Shown here: positions 27,677 through 37,044 of the stretch, one piece after another
Layout of the letters: each line of letters opens with the position of its first letter
Numbering within the stretch: the stretch's first letter is position 1
Made by a program: the position numbers and the translations under genes
Notes under the pieces: model-generated
What the model was told of the DNA's origin: nothing
Seen by the model: the letters and a program-made list of their open reading frames with translations, nothing else
The model's database searches: none
Origin: Kribbella capetownensis
Lineage (GTDB): Bacteria > Actinomycetota > Actinomycetes > Propionibacteriales > Kribbellaceae
Reading direction: 5' to 3'
DNA: 64,000 bases
Assembly (NCBI RefSeq): GCF_004331485.1
Contig: NZ_SJKD01000012.1
Location: forward strand, 62,001 to 126,000

Positions 27677-27688
27677 GGCCGATCGGCC
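27677..27688. promoter_or_regulatory. 12-bp perfect palindrome GGCCGATCGGCC
   Basis: Lies in the 123-bp gap between the divergent dehydrogenase operon and GH127-like gene, so it may be an operator for one of them. It differs from both LacI-type operator classes in the window. Confidence 0.35.
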
Positions 27689-27705
27689 AATCTGTGGATA
27701 GCCCG

Positions 27706-27734
27706 TTGACATCACCCCGCCTGGGGGTAAAGGT
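27706..27734 (+). promoter_or_regulatory. Promoter of the GH127-like/GH78 operon
   Basis: TTGACA (27706-27711), 17 bp, AAAGGT (27729-27734). The -10 lies within a class 2 operator, and ATG 27742 follows so closely that the transcript is probably leaderless. Confidence 0.55.
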
Positions 27735-27739
27735 TTTCC
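27726..27739. promoter_or_regulatory. LacI-type operator, class 2 (GGTAAAGGTTTTCC)
   Basis: Near-palindrome covering the -10 region of the preceding promoter. It matches sites at 33195 and 33274 beside the lacI gene and the perfect inverted repeat at 41268. Confidence 0.6.
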
Positions 27740-27741
27740 TC

Positions 27742-29478
27742 ATGGCGACGATCCCGGCGACCCTGCTACTCGAGGAACGGGCCGCGCTGGCGATGAACGC
27801 GGTGACCGGTCTGGCCGACGAGGACCTGGACGGCATCCCGTTCTTCAGCGCGAACCTGCTGGCCCGTCCGGCCCGGCTGGACCACGGCGACTGGGACTAC
27901 GGCTCCAGCCACGGCCGGCTGACCGACGCGACCGTCCTGGCCCGCCAGATGACCGGCGGCCAAGCCGGCAACCTCGGCGGCAACCCCCACTGGGACCCAC
28001 ACTGGGACGCAGTCGCCGACCGCTACCGGAAGACCCTCTTCGCACTGCTAGGTGACGATGGACTGACCTACCGCCGCGTCCACCCCCGCGGCCACTGGCT
28101 GTCGAACGCCAATCTGATCGACCAGCGCGCCACTCTGCTCGCTCTGACGACCACAGTCGTCGCCACCGGCGATCCCGAAGCACAGAAAGCAGCAGACGCA
28201 CAGGTCGCGGCGCTGAAGCGGATCGCGATCAAGGAGCGCGACGTCTGGTTCTACCCGGCCTCGGAGTACACCACCGAAGGGTGGCCCTCCTCGAACGCCG
28301 TCGACCTGCACCTTGCGCCCGACCCCGCATCGTTCTCCGGCCGCCTGATCATGCCGCTGCTGCGGTACCACCAGGCGACCGGCAACAGCGACGCTCTCGA
28401 GCTCTGCGAGTGGTTCGCCCGCCTGATCATCGACAAGAGCGGCGTGTTCCTCCCAGATGGCAGCTTCAACCCGGCCCGCGCGTACCGCAGCGGCCACTTC
28501 CACACCCGCGTCGGCACGCTGGAAGGTCTCGCCAGACTCGCCAGGCACACCGGCGACCACGGCCTGACCGAGTTCACGAGGCGCAGCTACGACTGGGTGC
28601 TCACCCAGGCCACCAGGTTCGGCTGGACGCCGGGTGACCTGGCCGACCAGCGCTACGAGCACGAGACCTGTTCCCTCGTCGACCTCATCGGACTGGGTAC
28701 GACGCTCGCCGGCAACGGACTGACGTCGTACTGGTCGGTGGTGGAGCGGTTCGTCCGCAACCACCTGGCAGCGTCGCAGTTGCGCGACGTGAGCTGGGTG
28801 GAGTCCGCTCCGGACCGCTCAGGTGACGAGCCGGGCTGGCGGACGTACGTCGATGTGGGCGGGCGGGTCCTGGGTGCGTTCTGCGGGTACGGCGCTCCGA
28901 ACGACTACGTGTCCGACGTACCACTCGGCCGGGGCCACACCAACGACGTACAGGCGTGCTGCGTCGGCTCCGGCGTTCGCGGACTCTTCTGGGCCTGGAA
29001 CAGCATCATCACCGGCGACGCCGATGTGACCCGCGTCAACCTGCTCCTGACCCGCGCGCACCACGCCGTCGACGTCGTGAGCCACCTGCCGGTAGAAGGC
29101 AAGGTCGAGCTCCACATCAACGAGCCGGTGGAGGAACTGCGTGTCCGCATCCCGGAGTGGGCCGGGTACGCGCGGCTGACGCTCAACCGGGGCGACGAGA
29201 CGCGCACCGGTGCCGAGCGCATCTGGGCGCCGGACGGCTACCTCGCGATCCCGCAGCCGCAGCCGGGGGAGCGGATCACCGTGACGTTCCCGATGGTCGA
29301 GCAGAGCACCACCGAGTTTGCCGCTGGCAACGAATTCCGGACCACCTGGCGTGGCGACGACGTTGTCGCGATCGACCCGCCCGGCCGGTCCCGGCCCATG
29401 TACGGCGATCGGCCGGAACACGCCGGCGGTCTGCGCGACTACGAACTCCACCGACCCGAGACGGAGTGGTCCTGGTGA
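27742..29478 (+). CDS. GH127-like glycoside hydrolase, divergent
   Basis: A 578-residue cytoplasmic protein distantly related to GH127. The zinc-thiolate elements can be seen: HETC with Glu308 and Cys310, and Cys406-Cys407 in QACCVGSG. The spacing between the two elements is about 20 residues longer than in the canonical GH127 protein encoded at 1624-3375. Most of the rest is (alpha/alpha)6 barrel, ending in a beta domain (VRIPEWAGYARLTLNRG). A sugar other than beta-L-arabinofuranose is likely. The start ATG 27742 is fixed by the promoter just upstream. The stop overlaps the rhamnosidase GTG start (4 nt). Confidence 0.8.
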   Translation: MATIPATLLLEERAALAMNAVTGLADEDLDGIPFFSANLLARPARLDHGDWDYGSSHGRLTDATVLARQMTGGQAGNLGGNPHWDPHWDAVADRYRKTLFALLGDDGLTYRRVHPRGHWLSNANLIDQRATLLALTTTVVATGDPEAQKAADAQVAALKRIAIKERDVWFYPASEYTTEGWPSSNAVDLHLAPDPASFSGRLIMPLLRYHQATGNSDALELCEWFARLIIDKSGVFLPDGSFNPARAYRSGHFHTRVGTLEGLARLARHTGDHGLTEFTRRSYDWVLTQATRFGWTPGDLADQRYEHETCSLVDLIGLGTTLAGNGLTSYWSVVERFVRNHLAASQLRDVSWVESAPDRSGDEPGWRTYVDVGGRVLGAFCGYGAPNDYVSDVPLGRGHTNDVQACCVGSGVRGLFWAWNSIITGDADVTRVNLLLTRAHHAVDVVSHLPVEGKVELHINEPVEELRVRIPEWAGYARLTLNRGDETRTGAERIWAPDGYLAIPQPQPGERITVTFPMVEQSTTEFAAGNEFRTTWRGDDVVAIDPPGRSRPMYGDRPEHAGGLRDYELHRPETEWSW

Positions 29479-32144
29479 CAACTGGCTGGCTGCTGACCGA
29501 TCCACCGACAGTGGAAGCGCTGACGCCGTACGACCTGCGCTGCGAGCACCGGACAACACCGCTGGGCATCGGGACCGCGAAGCCCCGACTCAGCTGGCGG
29601 CTCGCGTCGCCCGTGCGTGGCGACCGGCAGGAGGCGTTCCGGGTCCGTCTGCTGCGTGACGGCGTGCAGGTGTGGGACTCCGGTTGGCGGACCGAGGACC
29701 AGACGTACGTCGACCACGGTGGCGCACCGCTGACGTCGCAGACCGACTACGTGTGGACGCTGGAAGTCCGGGACACCGGCGGCCACCAGACCGAGGTGTC
29801 GGCAACGTTTGCCACCGGTCTCCTCAACAAAGAGGAGTGGGAGGCGCACTGGCTAGAGCACGACTACGACACCGATCCGAAGTTCGAGCCACCGGTCGAC
29901 CGCGCAGAGCCGCGGTCGGTGCGCCAGGCCACCATCGCACCGCCGCGCTACTACCGCCGTTCCTTTGAGCTGAGGCAGCCGGTCGCGAGAGCTCGCGTCT
30001 ACGCCACAGCGCACGGCCTCTATCAACTCAGCGCCAACGGCCAGCGGGTCGGAGCGGATGAGCTGACACCGGGCTGGACGGACTACCGCGAGCGCCTCGC
30101 CTATCAGACGTACGACGTCACGCACCTCCTGCGTGAGGGCGAGAACGTCATCGGTGCGGTGCTCGGCGAGGGCTGGTGGTCCGGGTACGTCGGCTGGGAC
30201 ACCCGCAGTCACGCGCACCACTACGGCAAGAAGCCGCAATTGCTTGCACAACTGGTGGTCGACCACCCGGACGGCTCCCGCACCGTCGTTGCAACGGACG
30301 CCGCCTGGGTCGAACGCCCCGGTCCGATCCGCTTCGCCGACCTGCTGATGGGCGAGTCGTACGACGCCCGACTCGAGCTCGGCGACTGGTCGAGCCCCGG
30401 CTACGACGCTGCGGACTGGGCTCCCGCGGGCGACATGGGAGCCGACCCGTCCACCCTGATCGCCGCAACGACTGAGCCGGTCCGCGTCACCGAGGACCTG
30501 CCGGCCAGAGAGGTCACCGCGCGCGGCAACGGCCGCTTCATTGTCGACCTCGGCCAGAACATCGCCGGTCGCATCCGGCTGCGCATCCGCGGCGCACAGG
30601 CCGGCGACCGCATCCGCCTGAGACATGGCGAGATGCTCGAGTCCGACGGTGAGCTCTACACCGCCAACCTCCGCACCGCGGACGCGACCGACTACTTCGT
30701 CAGCGCCGGCGCAGCCGAGGAGTACTTCGAACCGATCTTCACCGTCCATGGCTTCCGGTACGTCGAGATCGATGGCTACCCGGGCGAGCTGACGACGGAG
30801 GACGTGACCGGTCGGGCCCTGCACTCCGACACTCCGGTCGCCGGGCGCTTCGAGTGCTCCGATCCGGGCGTCAACCAGTTGCTGAGCAACATCCGCTGGG
30901 GCCAGCGCGGCAACTTCGTCAGCGTCCCGACCGACTGCCCGCAGCGCGACGAGCGACTCGGCTGGACCGCCGACGCACAAATCTTCCTGCCGACCGCGGC
31001 GTACCAGGCCGATGTCCTCACGTTCTTCGACAACTGGCTCGCCGACCTCGCCACGGCCCAGACCGACGACGGCGCGATCCCCGATGTGATCCCGCACGTC
31101 ATCACCGGACGCCACGGCACACCGGCCTGGGCCGACGCGGCGACCATCGTGCCGTGGACGCTCTACCGCATGTACGGCGACGACCGCGTACTGCGGAAGG
31201 CCTGGCCGTCGATGCGTCGCTGGGTCGACTACGTCCACGGCGCCAACCCGGACCTGATCTGGCGCAACCGCACCAGCGGCCACTACGGCGACTGGCTCCA
31301 GGTCGGCGTCCGCACTGACCGGGATGTGCTCGCGACCGCGTACTTCGCCCGCAGCGTCGAGTTCACCGCCGCGGCCGCCCGGGTCCTCGGACTCGAGGAG
31401 GAAGCCGCGGCGTACGGCGAACTGTGGGAGCGGATCGCGGAGGCGTTCCGGAAGGAGTTCGTCGATGCCGAGGGCAAGGTCCGTGGCGACACCCAGACGG
31501 GCTATCTGCTGCCACTGGCCTTCGGACTGCTGCCCGAGGAGGATGCGGCCGTCAAGCACCTCGTCGCTGATCTGGAGCAGAGGGACCGATCATTGACGAC
31601 TGGGTTCGCCGGAGTCGCACTGCTGTGCCCGATCCTGACGAAGTACGGGCACTCCGACCTCGCGTACGACCTACTGCACGACGACCGGTATCCGTCCTGG
31701 GGTTACTCGATCAAGCACGGCGCGACGACGATCTGGGAGCGCTGGGACGGCTGGACCGAGGAGAACGGCTTCGGCCCGGTCGCGATGAACTCCTTCAACC
31801 ACTACTCGCTCGGCTCGGTCGGCGAATGGCTGTACGCCGACGTCGGCGGCATCAGTCAGGCACCGGAGTCGGTCGGCTTCCGGGACCTGGTGATCAGACC
31901 GCGCCCCGGCGGCCGCCTGACCTGGGCACAAGGCTCCTACGACACACCGACAGGCCGAGTCTCCACTCGCTGGGAGATCACCGACGGCGTACTGCGCCTT
32001 GACGTCGTCGTACCGCCAGGAGCCACCGCGACGATCCACGTCCCGACCCCAGACCCGGACTCGGTCCGCGAGTCCGGACAACCACTGGGTCAGCAGGTGT
32101 GCAGAGTCGGCTCTGGCACCTACAGCTTCACCGCGACGGCTTGA
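29475..32144 (+). CDS. GH78 alpha-L-rhamnosidase
   Basis: An 889-residue enzyme with full GH78 architecture: N-terminal beta-sandwich (PYDLRCEHRTTPLGIGTAKP), further accessory beta domains, an (alpha/alpha)6 catalytic barrel and a C-terminal beta domain. The proposed general acid is Glu493 in CPQRDERLGWTADAQ and the base Glu755 in TTIWERWDGW. No signal peptide; it would remove terminal L-rhamnose from imported rhamnogalacturonan pieces. GTG 29475 overlaps the previous stop, so the two genes form an operon. The 3' end overlaps the convergent lacI gene by 17 bp. Confidence 0.95.
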   Translation: MTTGWLLTDPPTVEALTPYDLRCEHRTTPLGIGTAKPRLSWRLASPVRGDRQEAFRVRLLRDGVQVWDSGWRTEDQTYVDHGGAPLTSQTDYVWTLEVRDTGGHQTEVSATFATGLLNKEEWEAHWLEHDYDTDPKFEPPVDRAEPRSVRQATIAPPRYYRRSFELRQPVARARVYATAHGLYQLSANGQRVGADELTPGWTDYRERLAYQTYDVTHLLREGENVIGAVLGEGWWSGYVGWDTRSHAHHYGKKPQLLAQLVVDHPDGSRTVVATDAAWVERPGPIRFADLLMGESYDARLELGDWSSPGYDAADWAPAGDMGADPSTLIAATTEPVRVTEDLPAREVTARGNGRFIVDLGQNIAGRIRLRIRGAQAGDRIRLRHGEMLESDGELYTANLRTADATDYFVSAGAAEEYFEPIFTVHGFRYVEIDGYPGELTTEDVTGRALHSDTPVAGRFECSDPGVNQLLSNIRWGQRGNFVSVPTDCPQRDERLGWTADAQIFLPTAAYQADVLTFFDNWLADLATAQTDDGAIPDVIPHVITGRHGTPAWADAATIVPWTLYRMYGDDRVLRKAWPSMRRWVDYVHGANPDLIWRNRTSGHYGDWLQVGVRTDRDVLATAYFARSVEFTAAAARVLGLEEEAAAYGELWERIAEAFRKEFVDAEGKVRGDTQTGYLLPLAFGLLPEEDAAVKHLVADLEQRDRSLTTGFAGVALLCPILTKYGHSDLAYDLLHDDRYPSWGYSIKHGATTIWERWDGWTEENGFGPVAMNSFNHYSLGSVGEWLYADVGGISQAPESVGFRDLVIRPRPGGRLTWAQGSYDTPTGRVSTRWEITDGVLRLDVVVPPGATATIHVPTPDPDSVRESGQPLGQQVCRVGSGTYSFTATA

Positions 32145-33147
32145 CCGTACGACGCCGTCGCGGCCGGGCTGTCGACCCTCGGACCACAAGCTCACCCGAG
32201 AGATGAGTTGTCGCCGTCGAGGCGGTGGGGCTGAAGTGCTGCCACGCCTGGCGGCCCAGCTCCACCGTCGAGACGGCGTACGTCGTGAGGCCCGGATCGG
32301 TGTGGGCGCTCATCGGAGCGTCGTCGACGCCGACCACGGACAGGTCGTCCGGCACCGTGATCCCCAGCTCCCGCAGCCGGCTCAGCACGCCCACCGCAAC
32401 GTGATCGTTGAAGGCGATCAGCGCGGTCGGTTCGTGGGTCAACGCCTCGTCGACGGCCGCGTACCCGTCACGCAGGGACGAGCCGCACGCCACCCGAGTC
32501 ACAGGCAGACCGGCCGCGCGGAAACCACGCTGCCGCTGCTGATCGGACCACGCGGTCGACGGCCCTTCCAAGTAGACGATCCGCTCGTGCCCGAGCGACG
32601 CCAGGTGGGCACACAGCTCCCGGACGCCGTGGTGGTAGTCGACGACCACGGCTCCCACTGACGGGTGCCGCAGCACCCGGTTGATCAGCACAAGCCGACG
32701 GCTGGCCTCGGCGACCTCCTTGAGCTGCGGCGCGCTCATCCGCGGCGCGCACAGCAACAGACCGTCGACCCAGCGGGCCAGCTCGATCGCGGATCGGTAC
32801 TCCTGCTCCGGATCCTCCTCGGTCCCGGCGACAAGCGTGTGATGCCCGTCGCCGGCGGCCTCGGCCGCGATGCCCTTGAGGATCTCGGCGAAGTACGGGT
32901 TGCCCAGATCGGGCACCACCACGCCGATGGTCTGGCTGCTGCCGCGCAACAGCGTCTGCGCCGCGGGGTTGGGCCGGTAACCGACCTCCTGCGCGGCGGC
33001 GCGCACCCGGTCCGCCACCTGGGGTGAGACCGGCTTGCCGCCGCTGAGCACCCGGGACACGGTCGCCGTCGACACCTCCGCGAGCCGGGCCACGTCGTGG
33101 ATCGTGGCCCGGCCGGCGGAGGTACGGTCGCTGGTCGGCTTTCTCAC
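32128..33147 (-). CDS. LacI-family transcriptional regulator A
   Basis: A 339-residue repressor: helix-turn-helix TIHDVARLAEVSTATVSRVL, hinge helix NPAAQTLLRG with the usual minor-groove leucine, and a periplasmic-binding-protein-like effector domain. The GTG at 33145-33147 gives the normal family length; GTG 33174 is an alternative. It is divergent from the CE2/CE8 gene, and the gap holds two class 2 operators (33195, 33274), so autoregulation and control of the esterase operon are likely. Recognition-helix residues differ from regulator B (TAT against VST), consistent with a different operator. Confidence 0.92.
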   Translation of the reverse strand: MRKPTSDRTSAGRATIHDVARLAEVSTATVSRVLSGGKPVSPQVADRVRAAAQEVGYRPNPAAQTLLRGSSQTIGVVVPDLGNPYFAEILKGIAAEAAGDGHHTLVAGTEEDPEQEYRSAIELARWVDGLLLCAPRMSAPQLKEVAEASRRLVLINRVLRHPSVGAVVVDYHHGVRELCAHLASLGHERIVYLEGPSTAWSDQQRQRGFRAAGLPVTRVACGSSLRDGYAAVDEALTHEPTALIAFNDHVAVGVLSRLRELGITVPDDLSVVGVDDAPMSAHTDPGLTTYAVSTVELGRQAWQHFSPTASTATTHLSGELVVRGSTARPRRRRTVKPSR

Positions 33148-33194
33148 CGGATCATTGGACCATGTCCGCGGCACGATCGCTGCCACCACAGCGA

Positions 33195-33208
33195 TGTAAA
33201 CCTTTTCC
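33195..33208. promoter_or_regulatory. LacI-type operator, class 2 (TGTAAACCTTTTCC)
   Basis: On the minus strand this reads GGAAAAGGTTTACA, close to the sites at 27726, 33274 and 41268. It lies 48 bp upstream of the lacI A start. Confidence 0.5.
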
Positions 33209-33238
33209 CGTTTCCAGCGGATTCTGTCCGCCAAGGTC

Positions 33239-33267
33239 TTGACGCAGGCCCGAAGCGCTGCGACGGT
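33239..33267 (+). promoter_or_regulatory. Possible promoter of the CE2/CE8 operon
   Basis: TTGACG (33239-33244), 17 bp, GACGGT (33262-33267). The expected start point falls in the class 2 operator at 33274. Confidence 0.4.
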
Positions 33268-33273
33268 AGCCGA

Positions 33274-33287
33274 GGAAAAGGATTACC
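33274..33287. promoter_or_regulatory. LacI-type operator, class 2 (GGAAAAGGATTACC)
   Basis: Eleven of fourteen positions agree with the site at 27726. Located where transcription of the CE2/CE8 gene should begin, suitable for repression. Confidence 0.5.
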
Positions 33288-33337
33288 CGCCCACCGCCCC
33301 GGGCAGCTGCCACGGCGGTCCGCGCGAGGAGACCACC

Positions 33338-35782
33338 GTGAGAAACCGCCTGTTGAGCCTGTGCCTGGCCGTCCTGCTGGGCCTCGCCACTCTGACCGTG
33401 CCGGCCGGTACGGCGACCGCCGCCGACAAGTCCGCGACATTCGGGCCGTTCGATCCGCGGATCGAGCTGGACGGTCACTGGGGCCGCGACGACGACGTGG
33501 CGATCACGGTGAACTCGGGCTCGTCGCTGCGGTTCCGCTTCACCGGTGATCGGCTCGGCGCCTGGTTCGACACCGAGGCGATCACGAACCCGGCCCAGCT
33601 GTACGTCGCGGTCGACGGCGGCGATCCGGTGCTGGTGAAGGTCGACGAGGACCACAAGGTGTTCGTCGAGGGACTCGATCCGGCGTTCGCGCACACGGCC
33701 GAGATCGTGGTGAAGGACGTCGACGAGTACGCGAACCGCTGGACGGTGCCGCTGCAGTCCGGCGTCGTACTGGAGAAGGTCGAACTCGCCCCCTTGGCAC
33801 AACTGGTCCCGCTGCCGACCACGGCCGAGCATCGCATCGAGTTCTATGGCGACTCGATCACGCAGGGCGTGATGGCGCTGTGCGCCGAGCTGGGCAGTGA
33901 CTGTGCCGACGGGAGCAAGAGCTACCCGCACCTGGTCGGCGAGGCGTTCGGCGCGGACACGAACCAGGTCGGCTTCGGCAAGCAGGGCATCCTCCAGCCT
34001 GGTCACGGCAACGTCGGTACCGCCGCAGACTCGTTCGGCTGGAACCTGGCCGGCTCCCAGGCTGAGCCGACCGACCCCGGCGCGGTCGTCGTCAACTTCG
34101 GCACGAATGACGCCGCCTACGACAGCGCCGAGTTCACCCCGGCGTACCTCGCCTATCTCCGCAAGATCCGGGCCGCCGATCCGCACACCCTGATCGTTGC
34201 TCTACGCCCCTTCAACGGCACGCACACGGCCGACATCGCCGCCGCGGTCCGCGCCGCGAAAGACCGCAGAATCGTGTACGTCGACACGACCGGCTGGCTC
34301 GGACCGGACGACTACAACGGCAGCACCCATCCCAACGTCCAGGGCCACCAGGTCGCAGCCGCCAAACTCACCACGGTCCTCGAACACCTCACCGGCTGGC
34401 AGCCGACCCTCTCCGGTGACACCGCCAAGCTCTCACCGAGAGGTACGGCGAATTCCACCTGCTCGGACACGCCACTGACGATGACCTTCCGCGGGCCGGT
34501 CCGACTCGGTGTCCGCGGCAAGCTCCAGATCCACAAGGCCGGCGGCGAGGTCGTCGACACCATCGACCTCGCGGACCTCACGTCGTACCAGCGGTCGGTC
34601 GGTGACGCGCGGACCGACTTCGGCGAGCTGCACACGTGGAAGTACCAGCCAGTGGTCGTTGACGGGCGGACCGTCTCGATCCATCCGCATCAGCGGCTCG
34701 CGCCCGGGCAGGTGTACTCCGTGACGGTCGATCCAGGGTTCGTCGTCGGCCATCCCGGGATCACCACGGGCTGGACGTTCCGGAGCCGGCAGGACCCGAG
34801 GACCGACAGCCGCTTGAGGGTCGACGGCAGCGGTCACGCGGACTTCTGCACAGTCCAAGCGGCGATCGACTTCGTGGCCGAGGGCGACAAAGCGACGATC
34901 GACGTGGCGCCGGGCCTGTACCGCGAGCTGGTCTGGGTTCCGCCGACCAGGCCCGGGATCACCATCTCGGGTGCGGGCGCCGGCCGGACGGTGATCGGCT
35001 ACCCGAACAACAACCTGCTGAACGGCGACTCCGCGATGGCGAACGTGCCGATCGAGCAGGCGTACTGTCAGCGTCGCGTCATCCCGCAGTCGGACCGTTT
35101 CAACTGCTGGCGCGCTGCGATGGCTGTGTTCGCCGACGACTTCACGATGACGGACGTGACCGTGCAGAACCTCACGCCGTACCGCGGGTCCCAGGCCGAG
35201 GCGTTCTTCGGCAACGGCAACCGGATGGTGCTGGCCCGGCTCCGGATCCTCGGGTATCAGGACAGCCTGCGGCTACAGGGTCAGGCCTTCGTGACCGACA
35301 GCTACATCGAGGGCGATGTCGACTTCGTCTGGGGGACCGGTGGCGTCTTCATGCAGGACTCGGAGCTCAAGGCGCTGCACGAGGGCTACTACAACCAGGT
35401 CCGCAACATCGACAACGGTCCGGGCAACATCTTCGTCCGGGTTCGGCTGACCAGGGCTCCCGACCTACCCGATGACAGCGTGTTCCTCGCGCGGGCCGAG
35501 CTCAGCCGGTTCCCGACCAGTCAGGTCGTGTTCATCGACTCGGCGATGGACAGCCACGTGAAGACGACCGGCTTCCAGATCACCAGCCCCAACGACTGCG
35601 CGGCCGCCGGTCAGATCCGGTTCTGGGAGTACCACAGCACCGACCTCGCCGGCCGCCCGATCGACACCAGTGCACGACTGGCGTGCTCCCGGCAGCTCGG
35701 CGACGACGAGGCGGCGCAACTGCGCGACCCGTCGTACGTCTTCGGCGGCTGGCACCCGGTCGTTCCCCGCCCCGAAAGGTGA
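33338..35782 (+). CDS. Secreted fusion: CE2-like acetylesterase plus CE8 pectin methylesterase
   Basis: An 814-residue exported protein. A Sec-type signal (RLLSLCLAVLLGLATLTVP) is followed by a beta-sandwich (residues 35-160) and an SGNH hydrolase domain with nucleophile Ser173 in YGDSITQG, GTND, and His331 in STHPNVQGH; this is the CE2 layout, and as in CE2 enzymes the usual aspartate before the histidine is missing. A linker domain follows. The C-terminal part (from about 505) is a pectinesterase beta-helix with catalytic Asp642 (GYQDSL) and Asp662 (EGDVDFVWG). One polypeptide could thus remove acetyl and methyl esters from pectin. GAGGAG precedes GTG 33338, which decides the start. Confidence 0.9.
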   Translation: MRNRLLSLCLAVLLGLATLTVPAGTATAADKSATFGPFDPRIELDGHWGRDDDVAITVNSGSSLRFRFTGDRLGAWFDTEAITNPAQLYVAVDGGDPVLVKVDEDHKVFVEGLDPAFAHTAEIVVKDVDEYANRWTVPLQSGVVLEKVELAPLAQLVPLPTTAEHRIEFYGDSITQGVMALCAELGSDCADGSKSYPHLVGEAFGADTNQVGFGKQGILQPGHGNVGTAADSFGWNLAGSQAEPTDPGAVVVNFGTNDAAYDSAEFTPAYLAYLRKIRAADPHTLIVALRPFNGTHTADIAAAVRAAKDRRIVYVDTTGWLGPDDYNGSTHPNVQGHQVAAAKLTTVLEHLTGWQPTLSGDTAKLSPRGTANSTCSDTPLTMTFRGPVRLGVRGKLQIHKAGGEVVDTIDLADLTSYQRSVGDARTDFGELHTWKYQPVVVDGRTVSIHPHQRLAPGQVYSVTVDPGFVVGHPGITTGWTFRSRQDPRTDSRLRVDGSGHADFCTVQAAIDFVAEGDKATIDVAPGLYRELVWVPPTRPGITISGAGAGRTVIGYPNNNLLNGDSAMANVPIEQAYCQRRVIPQSDRFNCWRAAMAVFADDFTMTDVTVQNLTPYRGSQAEAFFGNGNRMVLARLRILGYQDSLRLQGQAFVTDSYIEGDVDFVWGTGGVFMQDSELKALHEGYYNQVRNIDNGPGNIFVRVRLTRAPDLPDDSVFLARAELSRFPTSQVVFIDSAMDSHVKTTGFQITSPNDCAAAGQIRFWEYHSTDLAGRPIDTSARLACSRQLGDDEAAQLRDPSYVFGGWHPVVPRPER

Positions 35783-35788
35783 ACCAGA

Positions 35789-37015
35789 ATGAGCATCGTC
35801 AATCGCAGATCCGTGCTCGGAGGAGCTCTCGCCGTGACCGCCACCACCGCAACCGGCTGGCCGGCCGCGGCGTCCGCTGAGACACCCGCTGCGCCCGCGG
35901 GCGCTCCGGCACCGCGCCCCGTCGCACCGGTGAACGCCGAGATCGCCGCCGCCCACGCTGCGGTGTACAAGACTCTGCCCGAGGTGGTCGTCGGGGTCGA
36001 CGTCGAGGACCTGATGAAGATCCACACCGCCGCGGACGCCGACGCACTCCGCCCCCAGTTGGTCGCCCAGGTCTGGAAGGACACCGGCGTCATGCCGACC
36101 GGTCTCCCGACGGTACGACGCGACGTCGGTGTGCCGGCCGAGTTGCCCGCGTTCACCGGCGTACGTCGGTATGACCGGCTCGAGGTGGCGATGCCGTTCG
36201 GGTACGTCGCAACCGTGTTCGTCCTGGAGCCGACGCGGAGCAAGCACCGCCGGGTCGCGTTCTACCACAACGGGCACGGCGAGCCGCTCGACACGATGCA
36301 GCGAGTAGCGCAGGGGCTGCTCGACCACGGCTACACGGTGCTGTTGTTCGCGATGCCCTTCTACCACTGGAATCCGAAGACCATCCAGGACCCGGCGGAC
36401 CCCTCCGTGCAGCTGCAGCCGTCGCACAATGATCTGCCTCAGTGGGAGTCCCTGTCGTACTCACCGCTCGCGCTGTTCCTCGAGGCGCTCGCGGTGTCGA
36501 TGAACTACGTCCAGAAGACCTACCGGCCGTCGTCCGTGCAGATGGTCGGGCTGTCCGGAGGTGGCTGGGCGACGACCATCTACCCGGCCCTCGATCCACG
36601 CATCACCCGGTCGTACCCGACCGCCGGATCGCTGCCGTTCTTCGTTCGGCCGGGCTCACCGAAGCCCAGCCCGACGCGCGGGGACTGGGAGCAGCGGCAG
36701 GACATGCAGCCCGGGTTCTACGGCCTGGCTGACTTCCCTGACCTCTACGCGCTGGCCGCGGTCGGGCGGCACCGCCGGCAGATGCAGATCCTCAACCGGT
36801 TCGACGAGTGCTGTTTCAACGGTGTCGGCCACCGCTCCTACGAGGCCGCCGTCCGGCAGCGGATCGCGATCATCGGCACGGATGCCGTCAGCAACGAGTC
36901 GAACGGTCACTGGGAACTGCTCGAGGACGCCACCCACGGCGAGCACACGATCAGCCCGTACGCCTTGTCCGTCATCCTCTGGGACCTCGACGTCCACTGC
37001 GCCCACCTCCCGTGA
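35789..37015 (+). CDS. Secreted alpha/beta-hydrolase, possible esterase
   Basis: A 408-residue protein with a twin-arginine signal (NRRSVLGGALAVTATTATGW, cleavage near ASA) and an alpha/beta-hydrolase fold. The nucleophile elbow is GLSGGGW, the acid is probably in IIGTDAVSNES, and the histidine in ATHGEHT. It starts 6 nt after the CE2/CE8 gene, so it is likely a further pectin or hemicellulose esterase working outside the cell. The exact family is not recognised. Confidence 0.82.
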   Translation: MSIVNRRSVLGGALAVTATTATGWPAAASAETPAAPAGAPAPRPVAPVNAEIAAAHAAVYKTLPEVVVGVDVEDLMKIHTAADADALRPQLVAQVWKDTGVMPTGLPTVRRDVGVPAELPAFTGVRRYDRLEVAMPFGYVATVFVLEPTRSKHRRVAFYHNGHGEPLDTMQRVAQGLLDHGYTVLLFAMPFYHWNPKTIQDPADPSVQLQPSHNDLPQWESLSYSPLALFLEALAVSMNYVQKTYRPSSVQMVGLSGGGWATTIYPALDPRITRSYPTAGSLPFFVRPGSPKPSPTRGDWEQRQDMQPGFYGLADFPDLYALAAVGRHRRQMQILNRFDECCFNGVGHRSYEAAVRQRIAIIGTDAVSNESNGHWELLEDATHGEHTISPYALSVILWDLDVHCAHLP

Positions 37016-37019
37016 TGTC

Positions 37020-37044
37020 AGGGCGTGTCTCCCAGACCCGCCCT
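37020..37044. terminator. Possible bidirectional terminator hairpin
   Basis: AGGGCG (37020-37025) can pair with CGCCCT (37039-37044) between the converging hydrolase and GH28 genes. The stem is short and no T-run follows. Confidence 0.3.
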
